NCBI GenBank assembly: GCA_964612085.1
Contig: CAZTCJ010000007.1
Coordinates: 1-64,000, forward strand
DNA: 64,000 nucleotides
Direction of reading: 5' to 3'
DNA from: CAZTCJ01 sp964612085
GTDB taxonomy: Bacteria > Pseudomonadota > Alphaproteobacteria > JAJFIK01
Shown here in pieces: positions 44,180-52,594 of this stretch. The notes under the pieces were generated by a model. That model searched no databases. It was given only the letters and a program-made list of their open reading frames with translations, and had not been told where the DNA came from. Every line of letters starts with the position of its first letter. Position 1 is the first letter of the stretch. The translations under genes and the position numbers were made by a program.

Positions 44180-44337
44180 GGGGTCGTTCAGTCCTCACAA
44201 GGGTTCACAGGCCGAAATTGACGAGAGCTTTTTTTGATCAAAAACCCTGGTTTTGGATCGCCTGTCCAGTCTGCCATACTCCCGCGCAAGCTGGAGGCTT
44301 ACGGCGCTCCGGCCATCCGATCAAGGGAGGGTATGAG

Positions 44338-46299
44338 ATGTTGTCTAAAGGATCGCGGATTGCCATGGCTTTGGCCATGGGCGTTTCGCTCACGGTTTCG
44401 GCCGCTTTTGCCGCCGAACGGATCGAGCGGGGCAATCTGGTCACCGAAAATGTGCCGGAGGTGCCTGCGGATGTGCGCGAGCGGCTGCGCCAGTATCAGA
44501 ATGTGCGCGGCGCGGGCTTCGCCGACTGGACGCCGGACAGCGAGAACCTGCTGATCCGCACCCGTTTCGGCGACACCAGCCAGTTCCACCTGGTCGAAGC
44601 GCCTTTGGGCATGCGCCGGCAGCTCACTTTCTATGACGAGCCGGTATCGGGCGGTGATTTCGCGCCGCCGGGCGGGCCTGACGGTTTCCTGTTCCGTAAG
44701 GACACAGGCGGCGACGAGACCTTCCGGCTCCACTTCTTCGACGCGGAGACCTCGGAAGTCCGTGTGCTGTCGGACGAGGGCGTGCGCATCGAGAGCTATG
44801 GCTGGTCGCACGACGGCTCCATGATGATGTGGGTGGAGGCCTCCAACGAGACTGCGACCCGCAAGGTCATGGTGGCGCCGAGCGACGATCCGTCCGACGG
44901 CCGGCAGATCTTCGAAGGGGAAGGCTATTGGTTCCCGGTCGAGGTCTCCAAGGACAACAGCAAGGTCATTCTCTTCAACTATGTGTCGATTACGGACAAT
45001 AGTTTGCATCTGCTCGACATGGAGAGCGGCGAGGTCACGGAAATCAATCCGTCCGACGAGCCCATCGCCTATAACGGTCCGATCGCGCTGTCCAACGACG
45101 CCAAGACGCTGTTCTTCTCCTCCGACGAAGACAGCGAGTTCACCCGTCTGGTGCGCTACGATCTGGAAAGCGGCGAGAAGACGGTCCTGACGCCCGATAT
45201 CGATTGGAATGTACAAGGCGGCGAGATGTCGCCGGATGGCCGTCTTTTGGCCTTCACCACCAATGAAGGGGGCCTGTCGAAGCTTTATATCCGCCGGGTC
45301 CGGAACAACCGGGACCTGCCCGTTCCCGATCTGCCCACGGGCATTATCGGCGGTGTGAGCTTCAGCCCGGACAGTGAAAAGGTTGCCTTCGTGCTGAACG
45401 GCGCGTCCATGCCGTCGGATGTCTGGGTCTACGATATCGGCGCCCGCGATCTGACCCGCTGGACCCAAGGCGAAGTGGGCGGCCTCGACACCAATGCCTT
45501 CATCGAGCCGGAACTGATCCAGTATCCGACCTTCGATGAGGTGGACGGCGAGCCGCGCCAGATCCCGGCCTTTGTGTACAAACCTGCTGGCGAGGGGCCG
45601 CATCCGGTTCTAGTCTCGATCCATGGCGGACCGGAAAGTCAGTACCGCCCCGGTTTCTCGTCCACCTACCAGTATTGGCTGAACGAGCTGGGCATTGCCG
45701 TCATCGCGCCCAATGTGCGGGGATCGAGCGGCTATGGAAAAACCTATGTGCAGCTCGACAACGGCATGAAGCGGGAAGAGTCCGTCAAGGATATCGGCGC
45801 GCTGCTCGACTGGATCGCGACCCAGAACGATCTCGATGCGGATCGTGTGGTGGTCTATGGCGGCTCTTACGGCGGCTATATGGTGCTGGCGTCCATGGTC
45901 GACTATGCCGACCGGCTGGCGGGCGGCATCGATATCGTGGGCATCTCCAACTTCGTGACCTTCCTGGAGAACACCAGCGAATACCGCCGGGATGCCCGCC
46001 GCGCCGAATATGGCGACGAGCGGGATCCGGAGATGCGGGCCTATCTGGAAGAAATCTCGCCCAACAACAATGTGGAGAAGATCACAAGCCCGCTCTTCAT
46101 CATTCAGGGGGCGAACGATCCCCGCGTACCCTTGAGCGAGTCCGAGCAGATGCTCGAAGCGGTCAAGAAAAACGGCGGCGTGGTCTGGTACCTCATGGCC
46201 AAGGATGAAGGCCATGGCTTCCGCAAGAAGAGCAACCGGGATTATCTGTCGGAGTCCGTTTCGCTCTTCCTGGAAGACATCCTTCTGAAGGACGACTAA
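44338..46299 (+). CDS. S9 family prolyl oligopeptidase-type serine peptidase, exported
   Basis: A 653-residue enzyme with a signal peptide (1-25, ending AAFA), a seven-bladed beta-propeller (about 60-390) and a C-terminal alpha/beta-hydrolase peptidase domain. The catalytic Ser510 lies in GGSYGGY, the Asp in GANDPRVP and the His in DEGHGF, the order of the S9C/acylaminoacyl-peptidase and DPP IV-like groups. It would cleave short peptides in the periplasm. I use the ATG at 44338, after AAGGGAGG. The stop overlaps the convergent pabBC gene by 4 bp. Confidence 0.93.
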   Translation: MLSKGSRIAMALAMGVSLTVSAAFAAERIERGNLVTENVPEVPADVRERLRQYQNVRGAGFADWTPDSENLLIRTRFGDTSQFHLVEAPLGMRRQLTFYDEPVSGGDFAPPGGPDGFLFRKDTGGDETFRLHFFDAETSEVRVLSDEGVRIESYGWSHDGSMMMWVEASNETATRKVMVAPSDDPSDGRQIFEGEGYWFPVEVSKDNSKVILFNYVSITDNSLHLLDMESGEVTEINPSDEPIAYNGPIALSNDAKTLFFSSDEDSEFTRLVRYDLESGEKTVLTPDIDWNVQGGEMSPDGRLLAFTTNEGGLSKLYIRRVRNNRDLPVPDLPTGIIGGVSFSPDSEKVAFVLNGASMPSDVWVYDIGARDLTRWTQGEVGGLDTNAFIEPELIQYPTFDEVDGEPRQIPAFVYKPAGEGPHPVLVSIHGGPESQYRPGFSSTYQYWLNELGIAVIAPNVRGSSGYGKTYVQLDNGMKREESVKDIGALLDWIATQNDLDADRVVVYGGSYGGYMVLASMVDYADRLAGGIDIVGISNFVTFLENTSEYRRDARRAEYGDERDPEMRAYLEEISPNNNVEKITSPLFIIQGANDPRVPLSESEQMLEAVKKNGGVVWYLMAKDEGHGFRKKSNRDYLSESVSLFLEDILLKDD

Positions 46300-48128
46300 G
46301 CACTCCGTGGTCCGGACGCTGCTGAGATGGCGGCGTCCGGCGCCAGGAGCCTGGCCTTGACCAGGCCCCGAACCCCATTGCTCAAGTAAATAGCATCGGC
46401 TGTTTGCAGATCGCTCAGGGTCAGGACCGCTTCGCGGGCCTGGCCTTCCGCGATCATCCGGTCCCGGACAACGCCCGGCAGCGCCCCGGAGGACAAGGGC
46501 GGGGTCTGCAATACGCCGTTCCGCGCGATATAGATCGTGGTGCGGCTGCCTTCGGCCACCTCGTCCCATCGATTGAGAAACAGCACCTCATCACAGCCGG
46601 TCTCGGCTGTCAGGCGTGCATGCTCCGTGTCGTAAAGGGCGCGCCGCGTGGTTTTATGCGCGAAATGGGGATCGGCGGCGTCGATCCTCTTGTCACTGAG
46701 AACGCAGACCATCTCCCGCGCCGGGTCGGCGAGGGGGATGGGTGTGACGGTCACGGGCGCGGAACCGTCCGCCTGAAGAACGAGGCGTATACGCGCTGCT
46801 GGTGTCTCTGTGCCGGAGACGGCTTGATCGATCGCATTCCGGACTTTTTTCTCGTCTAAGGTAAAACCGAACCATTGGGCCGAGCGGGCGAGCCGTTTCA
46901 TATGCCCATCGAGCCGGGGAATGCCGGTCTCCCGCGTCCAGCCCATGGTCTCGATCAGGCCGAACGGCTCGGCGTCCTCCATCAGGAACCGGGCCTTTAG
47001 GAGGCATTCGTCATATTCCGAAGTAGCATCGGAATCCGCCACGATGCCGCTGCCGATCCCCATTGTGGCCTGGCCGGTCCCTTGAACCGTGATGGTCCGG
47101 ATCCCCACATTGAAGCGGGCAAATCCGTCCGGGCCCATATGGCCGATGGCGCCGGTATAGGCAGCGCGCGGACTTGTCTCCAGATCCCGGATGACTTCCA
47201 TGGCACGGATCTTGGGTGCACCCGTGATCGATCCGCACGGGAACAGGTGGGACAGAATGTCCGAGGGGCCAAGTCCGTCCCGCACCCGCGCTTCCACGCT
47301 GGAAGTCATGGTGTGAAGGGTGGGGTAGCTTTCCACCTTGAACAGGTCCGGCACGCGCACCGAGCCGATCTCGGCGATCCGTCCCACATCGTTGCGCAAC
47401 AGATCGAGGATCATCAGATTCTCGGCCCGGTTTTTCGGGTCCTGGGCGAGCCAGCGGGCCAGCCGTGTGTCTTCGTGCGGGTCGGGGCTGCGTTTGACGG
47501 TGCCCTTCATGGGCCGGGTCCGGATGACCTGGGTGTCCGTCTCATAAAAGAGTTCCGGTGACAGGGACAGAATGTCCGCCTCGCCCGTATGGAGGAAAGC
47601 GCCGTAACGGACCTGCTGGCGAGCACGCAGGGTGGCATACAAGGAAAGCGGATCACCCCATAGACGGAAGCTCAAGGGAAAGGTGAAATTCACCTGATAG
47701 ACGTCGCCCGCCTCGATCAGATCCTTGATGATCTTGATCCGCACGCCATAGGCGTCCCGCATCAGGCTGAACCGCAGGTCCTCGATACGGTGGCCGCTCA
47801 CCATCCGTTGGCGGAGGAACTGCGCCACCTCCCGGTCGCCGAGGGTCTCGCGGGTCTTAAACACGCCGAACCAGAGCAGCGGGTCCTGCCTGTCCGGCGG
47901 CACCAGCGGGCGCAGTTTCGCCTCGAATCCATAGCCCAGCTCATAGGAACAGAAGCCGGCGGCGTAAAGTCCGGCTGCCAGCCCGGCATCGAGGCGGGCA
48001 AGCGCTTCGGGCACGTCCTCCATCCGGTGGCAGGCGATCACATCGCAGGGGGCCTGATAAAGCCAGGCTTGTCCGTTTCCGGACAAACGGTCATCGATCA
48101 GCACGAACGGGGTGTCGGCGGTGCTCAA
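46296..48128 (-). CDS. Fused aminodeoxychorismate synthase component I / aminodeoxychorismate lyase (PabB-PabC)
   Basis: A 610-residue fusion for making 4-aminobenzoate, the folate precursor. Residues 1 to about 380 are PabB, with the catalytic PMKGT motif (206-210, Lys208), HTMTSSVEA and SHLFPCGSITGAPK. Residues about 385-610 are a PabC-type fold-IV PLP enzyme with Lys492 in HKTTRR as PLP lysine, then EVLFLNRWDEVAEGSRTTIYI. The first reaction needs the glutaminase PabA, which is not in the window. It is the last gene of a minus-strand run behind cytochrome b561, yceI and the receiver-like gene (33-bp gap), and ends on the S9 peptidase stop. Confidence 0.93.
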   Translation of the reverse strand: MSTADTPFVLIDDRLSGNGQAWLYQAPCDVIACHRMEDVPEALARLDAGLAAGLYAAGFCSYELGYGFEAKLRPLVPPDRQDPLLWFGVFKTRETLGDREVAQFLRQRMVSGHRIEDLRFSLMRDAYGVRIKIIKDLIEAGDVYQVNFTFPLSFRLWGDPLSLYATLRARQQVRYGAFLHTGEADILSLSPELFYETDTQVIRTRPMKGTVKRSPDPHEDTRLARWLAQDPKNRAENLMILDLLRNDVGRIAEIGSVRVPDLFKVESYPTLHTMTSSVEARVRDGLGPSDILSHLFPCGSITGAPKIRAMEVIRDLETSPRAAYTGAIGHMGPDGFARFNVGIRTITVQGTGQATMGIGSGIVADSDATSEYDECLLKARFLMEDAEPFGLIETMGWTRETGIPRLDGHMKRLARSAQWFGFTLDEKKVRNAIDQAVSGTETPAARIRLVLQADGSAPVTVTPIPLADPAREMVCVLSDKRIDAADPHFAHKTTRRALYDTEHARLTAETGCDEVLFLNRWDEVAEGSRTTIYIARNGVLQTPPLSSGALPGVVRDRMIAEGQAREAVLTLSDLQTADAIYLSNGVRGLVKARLLAPDAAISAASGPRSA

Positions 48129-48161
48129 GGCACGGGTCTCCCGGCTGGGCCGGCGGCGGGG

Positions 48162-48839
48162 TCAATCGTCGTCGTCATCTTCAGGCGGGTCCGGACACTC
48201 CCGGTCGCCGTCAAGGGCATGGCCGATCAGGCGAAACAGTTCGATCGGCGCGTTGGTCACCGGATCGCCGGCGGGCGTGAACGGACCGTCCACCTGGCCC
48301 ACATAATAAAAGATCGGCGGCAAAGTCTCGCGGATGCCTTTCAAATCCTCGCGCAGGCGCAAGCCCGCATCGCAGCCTTCTTTCTTGCGGTCGATATCGC
48401 TGACAATGACATCGACGGGGCGGCGGGCCACATGTTTGCGGGCCTGCTTGTTGGTGGTCACGATGGCCTGGTCGAAGCCCAGATATTGAAGCGCGGCGAT
48501 TTCGTTGCGCACGGATTTCGGATCGTCATAGACCCATAAAATATGGGGAATGCGGACAAGGCTCGCAAGCCATTCGCGCACATCCTTGGAATCCGGATTG
48601 GGCAGGTCCCACACGGCATTGGCCTTGGCCAGCCGGTCGGCCGCCAGCTTCACATTGATGCCCGTGATGCCGATGGAGACTTCCTCGACGCCGCGCCCTT
48701 CGAGCAGGCCGGGCAGCAGGCGCGGATAACGCACCAGGACGACAATGATCACGCCCAGAACCAGAAGCGGGATCCCGAAATCCCACTTCCAGAACTCGAT
48801 CAGCCAGTCGCGAACCGTGTCGAGCCAATCCCAGGTCAT
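48162..48839 (-). CDS. Membrane-anchored receiver-like (REC-fold) protein
   Basis: A 225-residue protein with one N-terminal membrane helix (about 21-38), a linker, and a C-terminal domain at 98-210 built like a response-regulator receiver. ILWVYDDP gives the acidic pair (Asp105, Asp106), DVIVSDIDR gives the phosphoacceptor position (Asp148), and PPIFYYVG is the fourth strand. Where receivers have a conserved lysine there is a DPVTNAP segment with no lysine, so phosphorylation chemistry is doubtful. It ends in an Asp-rich tail. No histidine kinase or DNA-binding domain is near. It lies between yceI (28 bp) and pabBC (33 bp) on the same strand. The REC assignment rests on the motif pattern only. 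Confidence 0.65.
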   Translation of the reverse strand: MTWDWLDTVRDWLIEFWKWDFGIPLLVLGVIIVVLVRYPRLLPGLLEGRGVEEVSIGITGINVKLAADRLAKANAVWDLPNPDSKDVREWLASLVRIPHILWVYDDPKSVRNEIAALQYLGFDQAIVTTNKQARKHVARRPVDVIVSDIDRKKEGCDAGLRLREDLKGIRETLPPIFYYVGQVDGPFTPAGDPVTNAPIELFRLIGHALDGDRECPDPPEDDDDD

Positions 48840-48867
48840 GTGTCAGCCGTCAAAACGGGCCAGCTGA

Positions 48868-49590
48868 TCATTCGATGCGGCTCGCCACCAGGCTGACAGA
48901 GACCGTGATGGTGTCGCCCACATCGCCGCCGGGCGCGCCCGCTTCGAAAGCCGTCCGGTCGAGGGTGGTTTCGCCTTCGACCGTCGCCACGCCCTCGTCG
49001 ATGGTGGCGGTGAAGGGCAGGGTGACGGGCAGGGTCTTGCCTTTCATGGTGAGCGTGGCGTCGGCCTCGTAAGAGCCCGGCGCGGTTTCCTGGAACGAGG
49101 CGACCTCGAAGACGGCGGTGGGCGTGCTGCCCGTATCGAGCCAGGCCCGGCTGCGCGCCGTATCGTCCAGGAACGAACTGACGGTCTTGACGCTGGTCAG
49201 ATCCACGGTCACCACGGCGGAGGCATTGGCCAGATCTTCCGGACCCGACTGAATCGCGGCCGTCCAGTTCTCGAATGTGGCGTCGTAAGGCTCGTCTTCA
49301 TAGGTATAGGTGACTGTGAGGCTGCTGGCGTCGTAATCCACGTCCCAATCGCCGGGAATGTCCTCGATCACCTCTTCGTCGCCGAAATCACTCGCGCTGT
49401 CCTCGGCGGCCATGCCGTCGGCCTGGGTCTCGCCGCCCGTATTGTCGCTACAGCCCGCGAGCAGCACGACGAAAAGCGAGGCCGCGACCATGCCCATGCC
49501 AATATTGATGAGGGCGGTGCGGCTTTCTTCCGAACCGGGACGGCTCATGGAGGTGTTGCCGGCTGGCGTCAGATCATTCAGTTGTGTCAT
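48868..49590 (-). CDS. YceI family protein, predicted lipoprotein
   Basis: A 240-residue protein starting at the ATG at 49590 after GGAGAA. Residues 28-47 are hydrophobic and end in the lipobox LAGC (Cys47), preceded by an unusually long N-terminal tail. The C-terminal part (about 75-240) is a YceI-type lipocalin-like barrel, with the DVDYDASSLTV opening and the VTVDLTSVKT and GKTLPVTLPF strands, a family that binds isoprenoid-type lipids such as polyprenyl chains or quinones. It starts 19 bp after the cytochrome b561 gene, the same pairing as yceJ-yceI of E. coli. Confidence 0.88.
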   Translation of the reverse strand: MTQLNDLTPAGNTSMSRPGSEESRTALINIGMGMVAASLFVVLLAGCSDNTGGETQADGMAAEDSASDFGDEEVIEDIPGDWDVDYDASSLTVTYTYEDEPYDATFENWTAAIQSGPEDLANASAVVTVDLTSVKTVSSFLDDTARSRAWLDTGSTPTAVFEVASFQETAPGSYEADATLTMKGKTLPVTLPFTATIDEGVATVEGETTLDRTAFEAGAPGGDVGDTITVSVSLVASRIE

Positions 49591-49609
49591 GGGGTTCTCC
49601 GTAGAAAGA

Positions 49610-50209
49610 TCAGAAATCTGTATGTTGGCGGGTCCGTCCGGGCAGCATGCGGACGAAAATCGTATCGTCATCGACGAAATGGTGTTTCATCGCGGCCAGA
49701 ACATGAACGGTCAAAAGGCCGATAAAGGTGAAGGCCAGGATCTCGTGGGTCTCATGCATCAGATCCTCGAGCGCCTCGTTCGGCCCGGTGATATGGGGAA
49801 TTTCAAAAAGCCCAAAATACTTCGTGGGCACCTGAAGCGGCGAGGCCGACGACATGATCCAACCGGTGATCGGCATGGCAATCATCAGCCCGTAAATGCC
49901 GACATGGAGCAGGTGGGCGCAGGCCTTCTGCCAGACGGCCATGCTCGTGGGCAGGATGGGCACCGGCCCGGGCGCGCGCCAGGCCAGGCGCACGATGGCC
50001 AGCGCGCCGATCGTGAAGCCGAGGGATTTGTGGAGCTGATAGAGATTGATCTTCTCCTCGCTCAAGCCTTCCAGGCTGGTCATGTAAAAGCCCAAGCCCA
50101 GCATGGTGACGATCATCAGGGCCATCGTCCAATGCAGGATTTTTGAAACGACACCCCAATGCCCATGGGTGGGGCGCCAATCAATGCCCGCTGCAGTTTG
50201 ATCCGTCAT
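49610..50209 (-). CDS. Cytochrome b561 family di-heme membrane protein
   Basis: A 199-residue inner-membrane cytochrome with four hydrophobic helices and candidate heme ligands at His26 (ILHWTMA), His60 (QLHKSLG), and histidines in the last helices (HETHEILAF, TVHVLAAMKHHF). Bacterial b561 proteins transfer electrons between quinones and other acceptors, including superoxide. The ATG at 50209 follows GGAGAGGAA. It heads a probable operon with yceI, the receiver-like gene and pabBC, and lies 75 bp downstream of oxyR on the same strand. Confidence 0.9.
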   Translation of the reverse strand: MTDQTAAGIDWRPTHGHWGVVSKILHWTMALMIVTMLGLGFYMTSLEGLSEEKINLYQLHKSLGFTIGALAIVRLAWRAPGPVPILPTSMAVWQKACAHLLHVGIYGLMIAMPITGWIMSSASPLQVPTKYFGLFEIPHITGPNEALEDLMHETHEILAFTFIGLLTVHVLAAMKHHFVDDDTIFVRMLPGRTRQHTDF

Positions 50210-50284
50210 GTTTCCTCTCCGACCCCACACGCCTCACGCGGTTCTTGCACCCTGCTTTGAGGGTGCCCTTCAAGAGACCGCGAC

Positions 50285-51193
50285 TCACGTGGCAGTGACT
50301 ATAGTGCGCTCCCAGGCTTCGCGTAAGGTCTCGGCCAATAACTGATACTCCGCCGCGCGGCTGGAAGTGCGCCGCCAGGCCAGTCCGATCTGGCGGGCCG
50401 GATCGCCGTCCTCGAAGCCGACCGCTTCGAGGGTGCTTCCCGTCAGAATGCCGGACTCAAGCGCCATTTGCGGCACGAGCGTCGCGCCAAGACCGCTTTC
50501 GACCATATGCACGAGCGTATGAAGGCTCGTGGCCTGAAATGTATTGAGCGGTCCGCGGCCCGCAACCCGGCAAGCGGTCAGGATGTGATCGCGCAGGCAA
50601 TGGCCGTCTTCCAAGAGCAGCAGGTCCGCCGGGTTGAGACTGTCCAGGCGCGGCTTGGCCGGTGCGCCGGTGCCTTGCGGGCGGCACAGGCGGAACGGGT
50701 CGTCGAACAGATGCGCCACACTGAGGCTGGCGTGATCGTAGGGAAAGGCCAGGATCAACACGTCCAGCCGGTTGGCTTCGAGCAATTCGATCAGCCGGGC
50801 GGTCTGGTCCTCGCGCAAAAACAGTTTCAGATCGGCGAACCGGTCCCGCAGCACGGGCAGGACGCGCGGCAGAAAAAACGGCGCGATGGTGGGGATCACG
50901 CCGAGCCGCAGGCTGCCGGACAAGGGCGCGCGGCGGGCCTGGGCCACAGCGACCAGGTCTTCGGCGTCGGACAGGAGGCGGCGGGCCCGCTCCACCACTT
51001 CCGCGCCCACGGGCGTCAGCGCCACTTGCCGGCGCGTGCGGTCCACCAGGCGCACATCAAGAGTCGCCTCCAGGTCTTGTATTCCTGAGGACAAGGTGGA
51101 TTGAGTCACCGCGCAGGCGTCCGCCGCCCGGCCGAAATGGCCCATATCGGCGAGGGTGACGAGATAACGGAGCTGTTTCAGGGTCGGAATCAT
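50285..51193 (-). CDS. oxyR: LysR-type peroxide sensor OxyR
   Basis: A 302-residue LysR regulator. The N-terminal helix-turn-helix is TQSTLSSGIQDLEATL. The redox cysteines align exactly with E. coli OxyR in number and spacing: Cys199 in LLLLEDGHCLRD and Cys208 in ILTACR. Oxidation to a disulfide turns on peroxide defence genes. It is divergent from ahpC, its expected target, and the shared region contains a LysR-type dyad just before its own start, suggesting autoregulation. Confidence 0.94.
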   Translation of the reverse strand: MIPTLKQLRYLVTLADMGHFGRAADACAVTQSTLSSGIQDLEATLDVRLVDRTRRQVALTPVGAEVVERARRLLSDAEDLVAVAQARRAPLSGSLRLGVIPTIAPFFLPRVLPVLRDRFADLKLFLREDQTARLIELLEANRLDVLILAFPYDHASLSVAHLFDDPFRLCRPQGTGAPAKPRLDSLNPADLLLLEDGHCLRDHILTACRVAGRGPLNTFQATSLHTLVHMVESGLGATLVPQMALESGILTGSTLEAVGFEDGDPARQIGLAWRRTSSRAAEYQLLAETLREAWERTIVTAT

Positions 51194-51355
51194 GCGGTTT
51201 TCCTAATCAATCGCTTTTCCCGATTAAAATAGGATGAAATAACCAATTTGCTCAATATATCTGGATGGTGTAGGACTGTGCCCGCGTCGAGATCGAAAAC
51301 GCGATCTTGCCCCCTATCTCCTTTCCGATTTCCAACCCAAACCAAGGAGCAGATC
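51194..51355. promoter_or_regulatory. oxyR-ahpC divergent control region with LysR-type dyad
   Basis: AATCG (51209-51213) and CGATT (51221-51225) form a dyad with 7-bp spacing right in front of oxyR, with looser symmetry extending outward (TCCTA...TAGGA, 51201-51234). For ahpC, TTGCTC (51248-51253) and TAGGAC (51271-51276) are 17 bp apart and could be -35 and -10, placing the dyad upstream where an activator would bind. OxyR binding is inferred from context. Confidence 0.5.
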
Positions 51356-51907
51356 ATGCTGGGTGTTGGCGATAAGCTTCCCGAATTTTCCGTCGTCGGT
51401 GTGAAGCCGAAATTCATGAGCCACGAGCAGAACGGCGAAAGCGCGTTCGAAGACATCACGCAGTCGAGCTTCGCCGGCAAGTGGAAGATCATTTTCTTCT
51501 ACCCGAAGGATTTCACCTTCGTGTGCCCGACCGAGATCGTCGAGTTCGCCAAGCTGAACGGCGATTTCGCCGACCGGGACGCGGTCGTGCTCGGCGGCAG
51601 CACGGACAATGAGTTCTGCAAGCTGGCCTGGCGGCGCGAGCATGGCGATCTGAAGGAACTAGATCAGTGGTCCTTCGCCGACACCACCGGTTCGTTGGTC
51701 GACGGCCTTGGCATCCGCGCCGAGGAAGGCGTGGCCCTGCGCGCGACCTTCATCGTTGATCCGCACAATGTGATCCAGCACGTTTCGGTCAACAGCCTGA
51801 ATGTGGGCCGGAACCCGAAGGAAATCCTGCGTATCCTCGATGCGCTGCAGACGGACGAACTGTGCCCCTGCAACCGCGAAGTGGGCGGCGCGACGCTCGC
51901 GGCGTAA
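51356..51907 (+). CDS. ahpC: Alkyl hydroperoxide reductase AhpC (2-Cys peroxiredoxin)
   Basis: A 183-residue peroxiredoxin reducing peroxides. The peroxidatic Cys57 is in FTFVCPTE and the C-terminal resolving cysteine is in ELCPCNRE (Cys170 or Cys172). The ATG at 51356 follows AAGGAG. In AhpD-coupled systems AhpC is re-reduced through AhpD, encoded just downstream, and no ahpF is present here. Control by OxyR is expected from the divergent arrangement. A terminator lies between ahpC and ahpD. Confidence 0.96.
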   Translation: MLGVGDKLPEFSVVGVKPKFMSHEQNGESAFEDITQSSFAGKWKIIFFYPKDFTFVCPTEIVEFAKLNGDFADRDAVVLGGSTDNEFCKLAWRREHGDLKELDQWSFADTTGSLVDGLGIRAEEGVALRATFIVDPHNVIQHVSVNSLNVGRNPKEILRILDALQTDELCPCNREVGGATLAA

Positions 51908-51921
51908 GCTCATTTTAACGG

Positions 51922-51959
51922 GGCCCGCGCGGGATACCTGTCCGGCGCGGGCCTTTTTT
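51922..51959 (+). terminator. Intrinsic terminator between ahpC and ahpD
   Basis: Perfect 9-bp arms GGCCCGCGC (51922-51930) and GCGCGGGCC (51945-51953) with a 14-nt loop are followed by TTTTTT. It lies 14 bp after the ahpC stop and 31 bp before the ahpD start, so it should set a lower level for ahpD unless read through. Confidence 0.85.
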
Positions 51960-51990
51960 ATTTCTTTATCGTGACCCCTGGAGTTCGCCC

Positions 51991-52530
51991 ATGTCCATCG
52001 ATGCCCTGAAAGACCAGCTTCCGGACTATGCCAAGGATCTGAAGCTCAACCTCTCGACCCTGTCGAATGACGAGACCCTGTCGGCGCAGCAGCGCGCGGG
52101 CGCCATGCTTGCCTCCGCTCTGGCCTCGCGCAACGCGTCGGTGATCCGCGCGATCCAGGACGAGGTGGGTGCTCAGCTCTCGGACGAAGCCCATCAGGCC
52201 GCCAAGGCCGCCGCTGCGATCATGGGCATGAACAATGTCTATTACCGGTTCGTGCATCTGGCCTCCGCGCCCGATTATAAGACCTTGCCCGCCAAGCTGC
52301 GCATGAATGTGATCGGCAATCCGGGCGTGGACAAAGCCGATTTCGAGCTGTGGTCGCTCGCCGTGTCCGCCGTCAATGGCTGCGGCATGTGCATCGACGC
52401 CCATGAGGCGGAATTGCGCAAGGCGGGCCTGTCGGCCGAACAGATCCAGACCGCGATCCGCATCGCCTCCGTGATCCATGCGGTGGCGGCGACGCTCGAC
52501 GGCGAAGAGGCGCTCAAGGCGACCGCCTGA
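51991..52530 (+). CDS. ahpD: Alkyl hydroperoxide reductase subunit AhpD
   Basis: A 179-residue carboxymuconolactone-decarboxylase-fold protein with the disulfide motif CGMC (Cys131, Cys134), the proton-relay His138 and Glu119, as in mycobacterial AhpD. AhpD takes electrons from a lipoylated adaptor and reduces AhpC. The ATG at 51991 follows GGAG. It is downstream of ahpC behind a terminator. Confidence 0.94.
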   Translation: MSIDALKDQLPDYAKDLKLNLSTLSNDETLSAQQRAGAMLASALASRNASVIRAIQDEVGAQLSDEAHQAAKAAAAIMGMNNVYYRFVHLASAPDYKTLPAKLRMNVIGNPGVDKADFELWSLAVSAVNGCGMCIDAHEAELRKAGLSAEQIQTAIRIASVIHAVAATLDGEEALKATA

Positions 52531-52594
52531 CGCCCTGGCTTTGACGCACCATGACGGTTAAAGTCCTTCCTTGAATGCAAGGGAGGACTTTTTC

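Noticed and set aside
44231..44244. TTTTTGATCAAAAA palindrome before the S9 peptidase gene
   Set aside because: It is a low-complexity AT palindrome in a promoter region and could bind many things or nothing. There is no supporting spacing or second copy.
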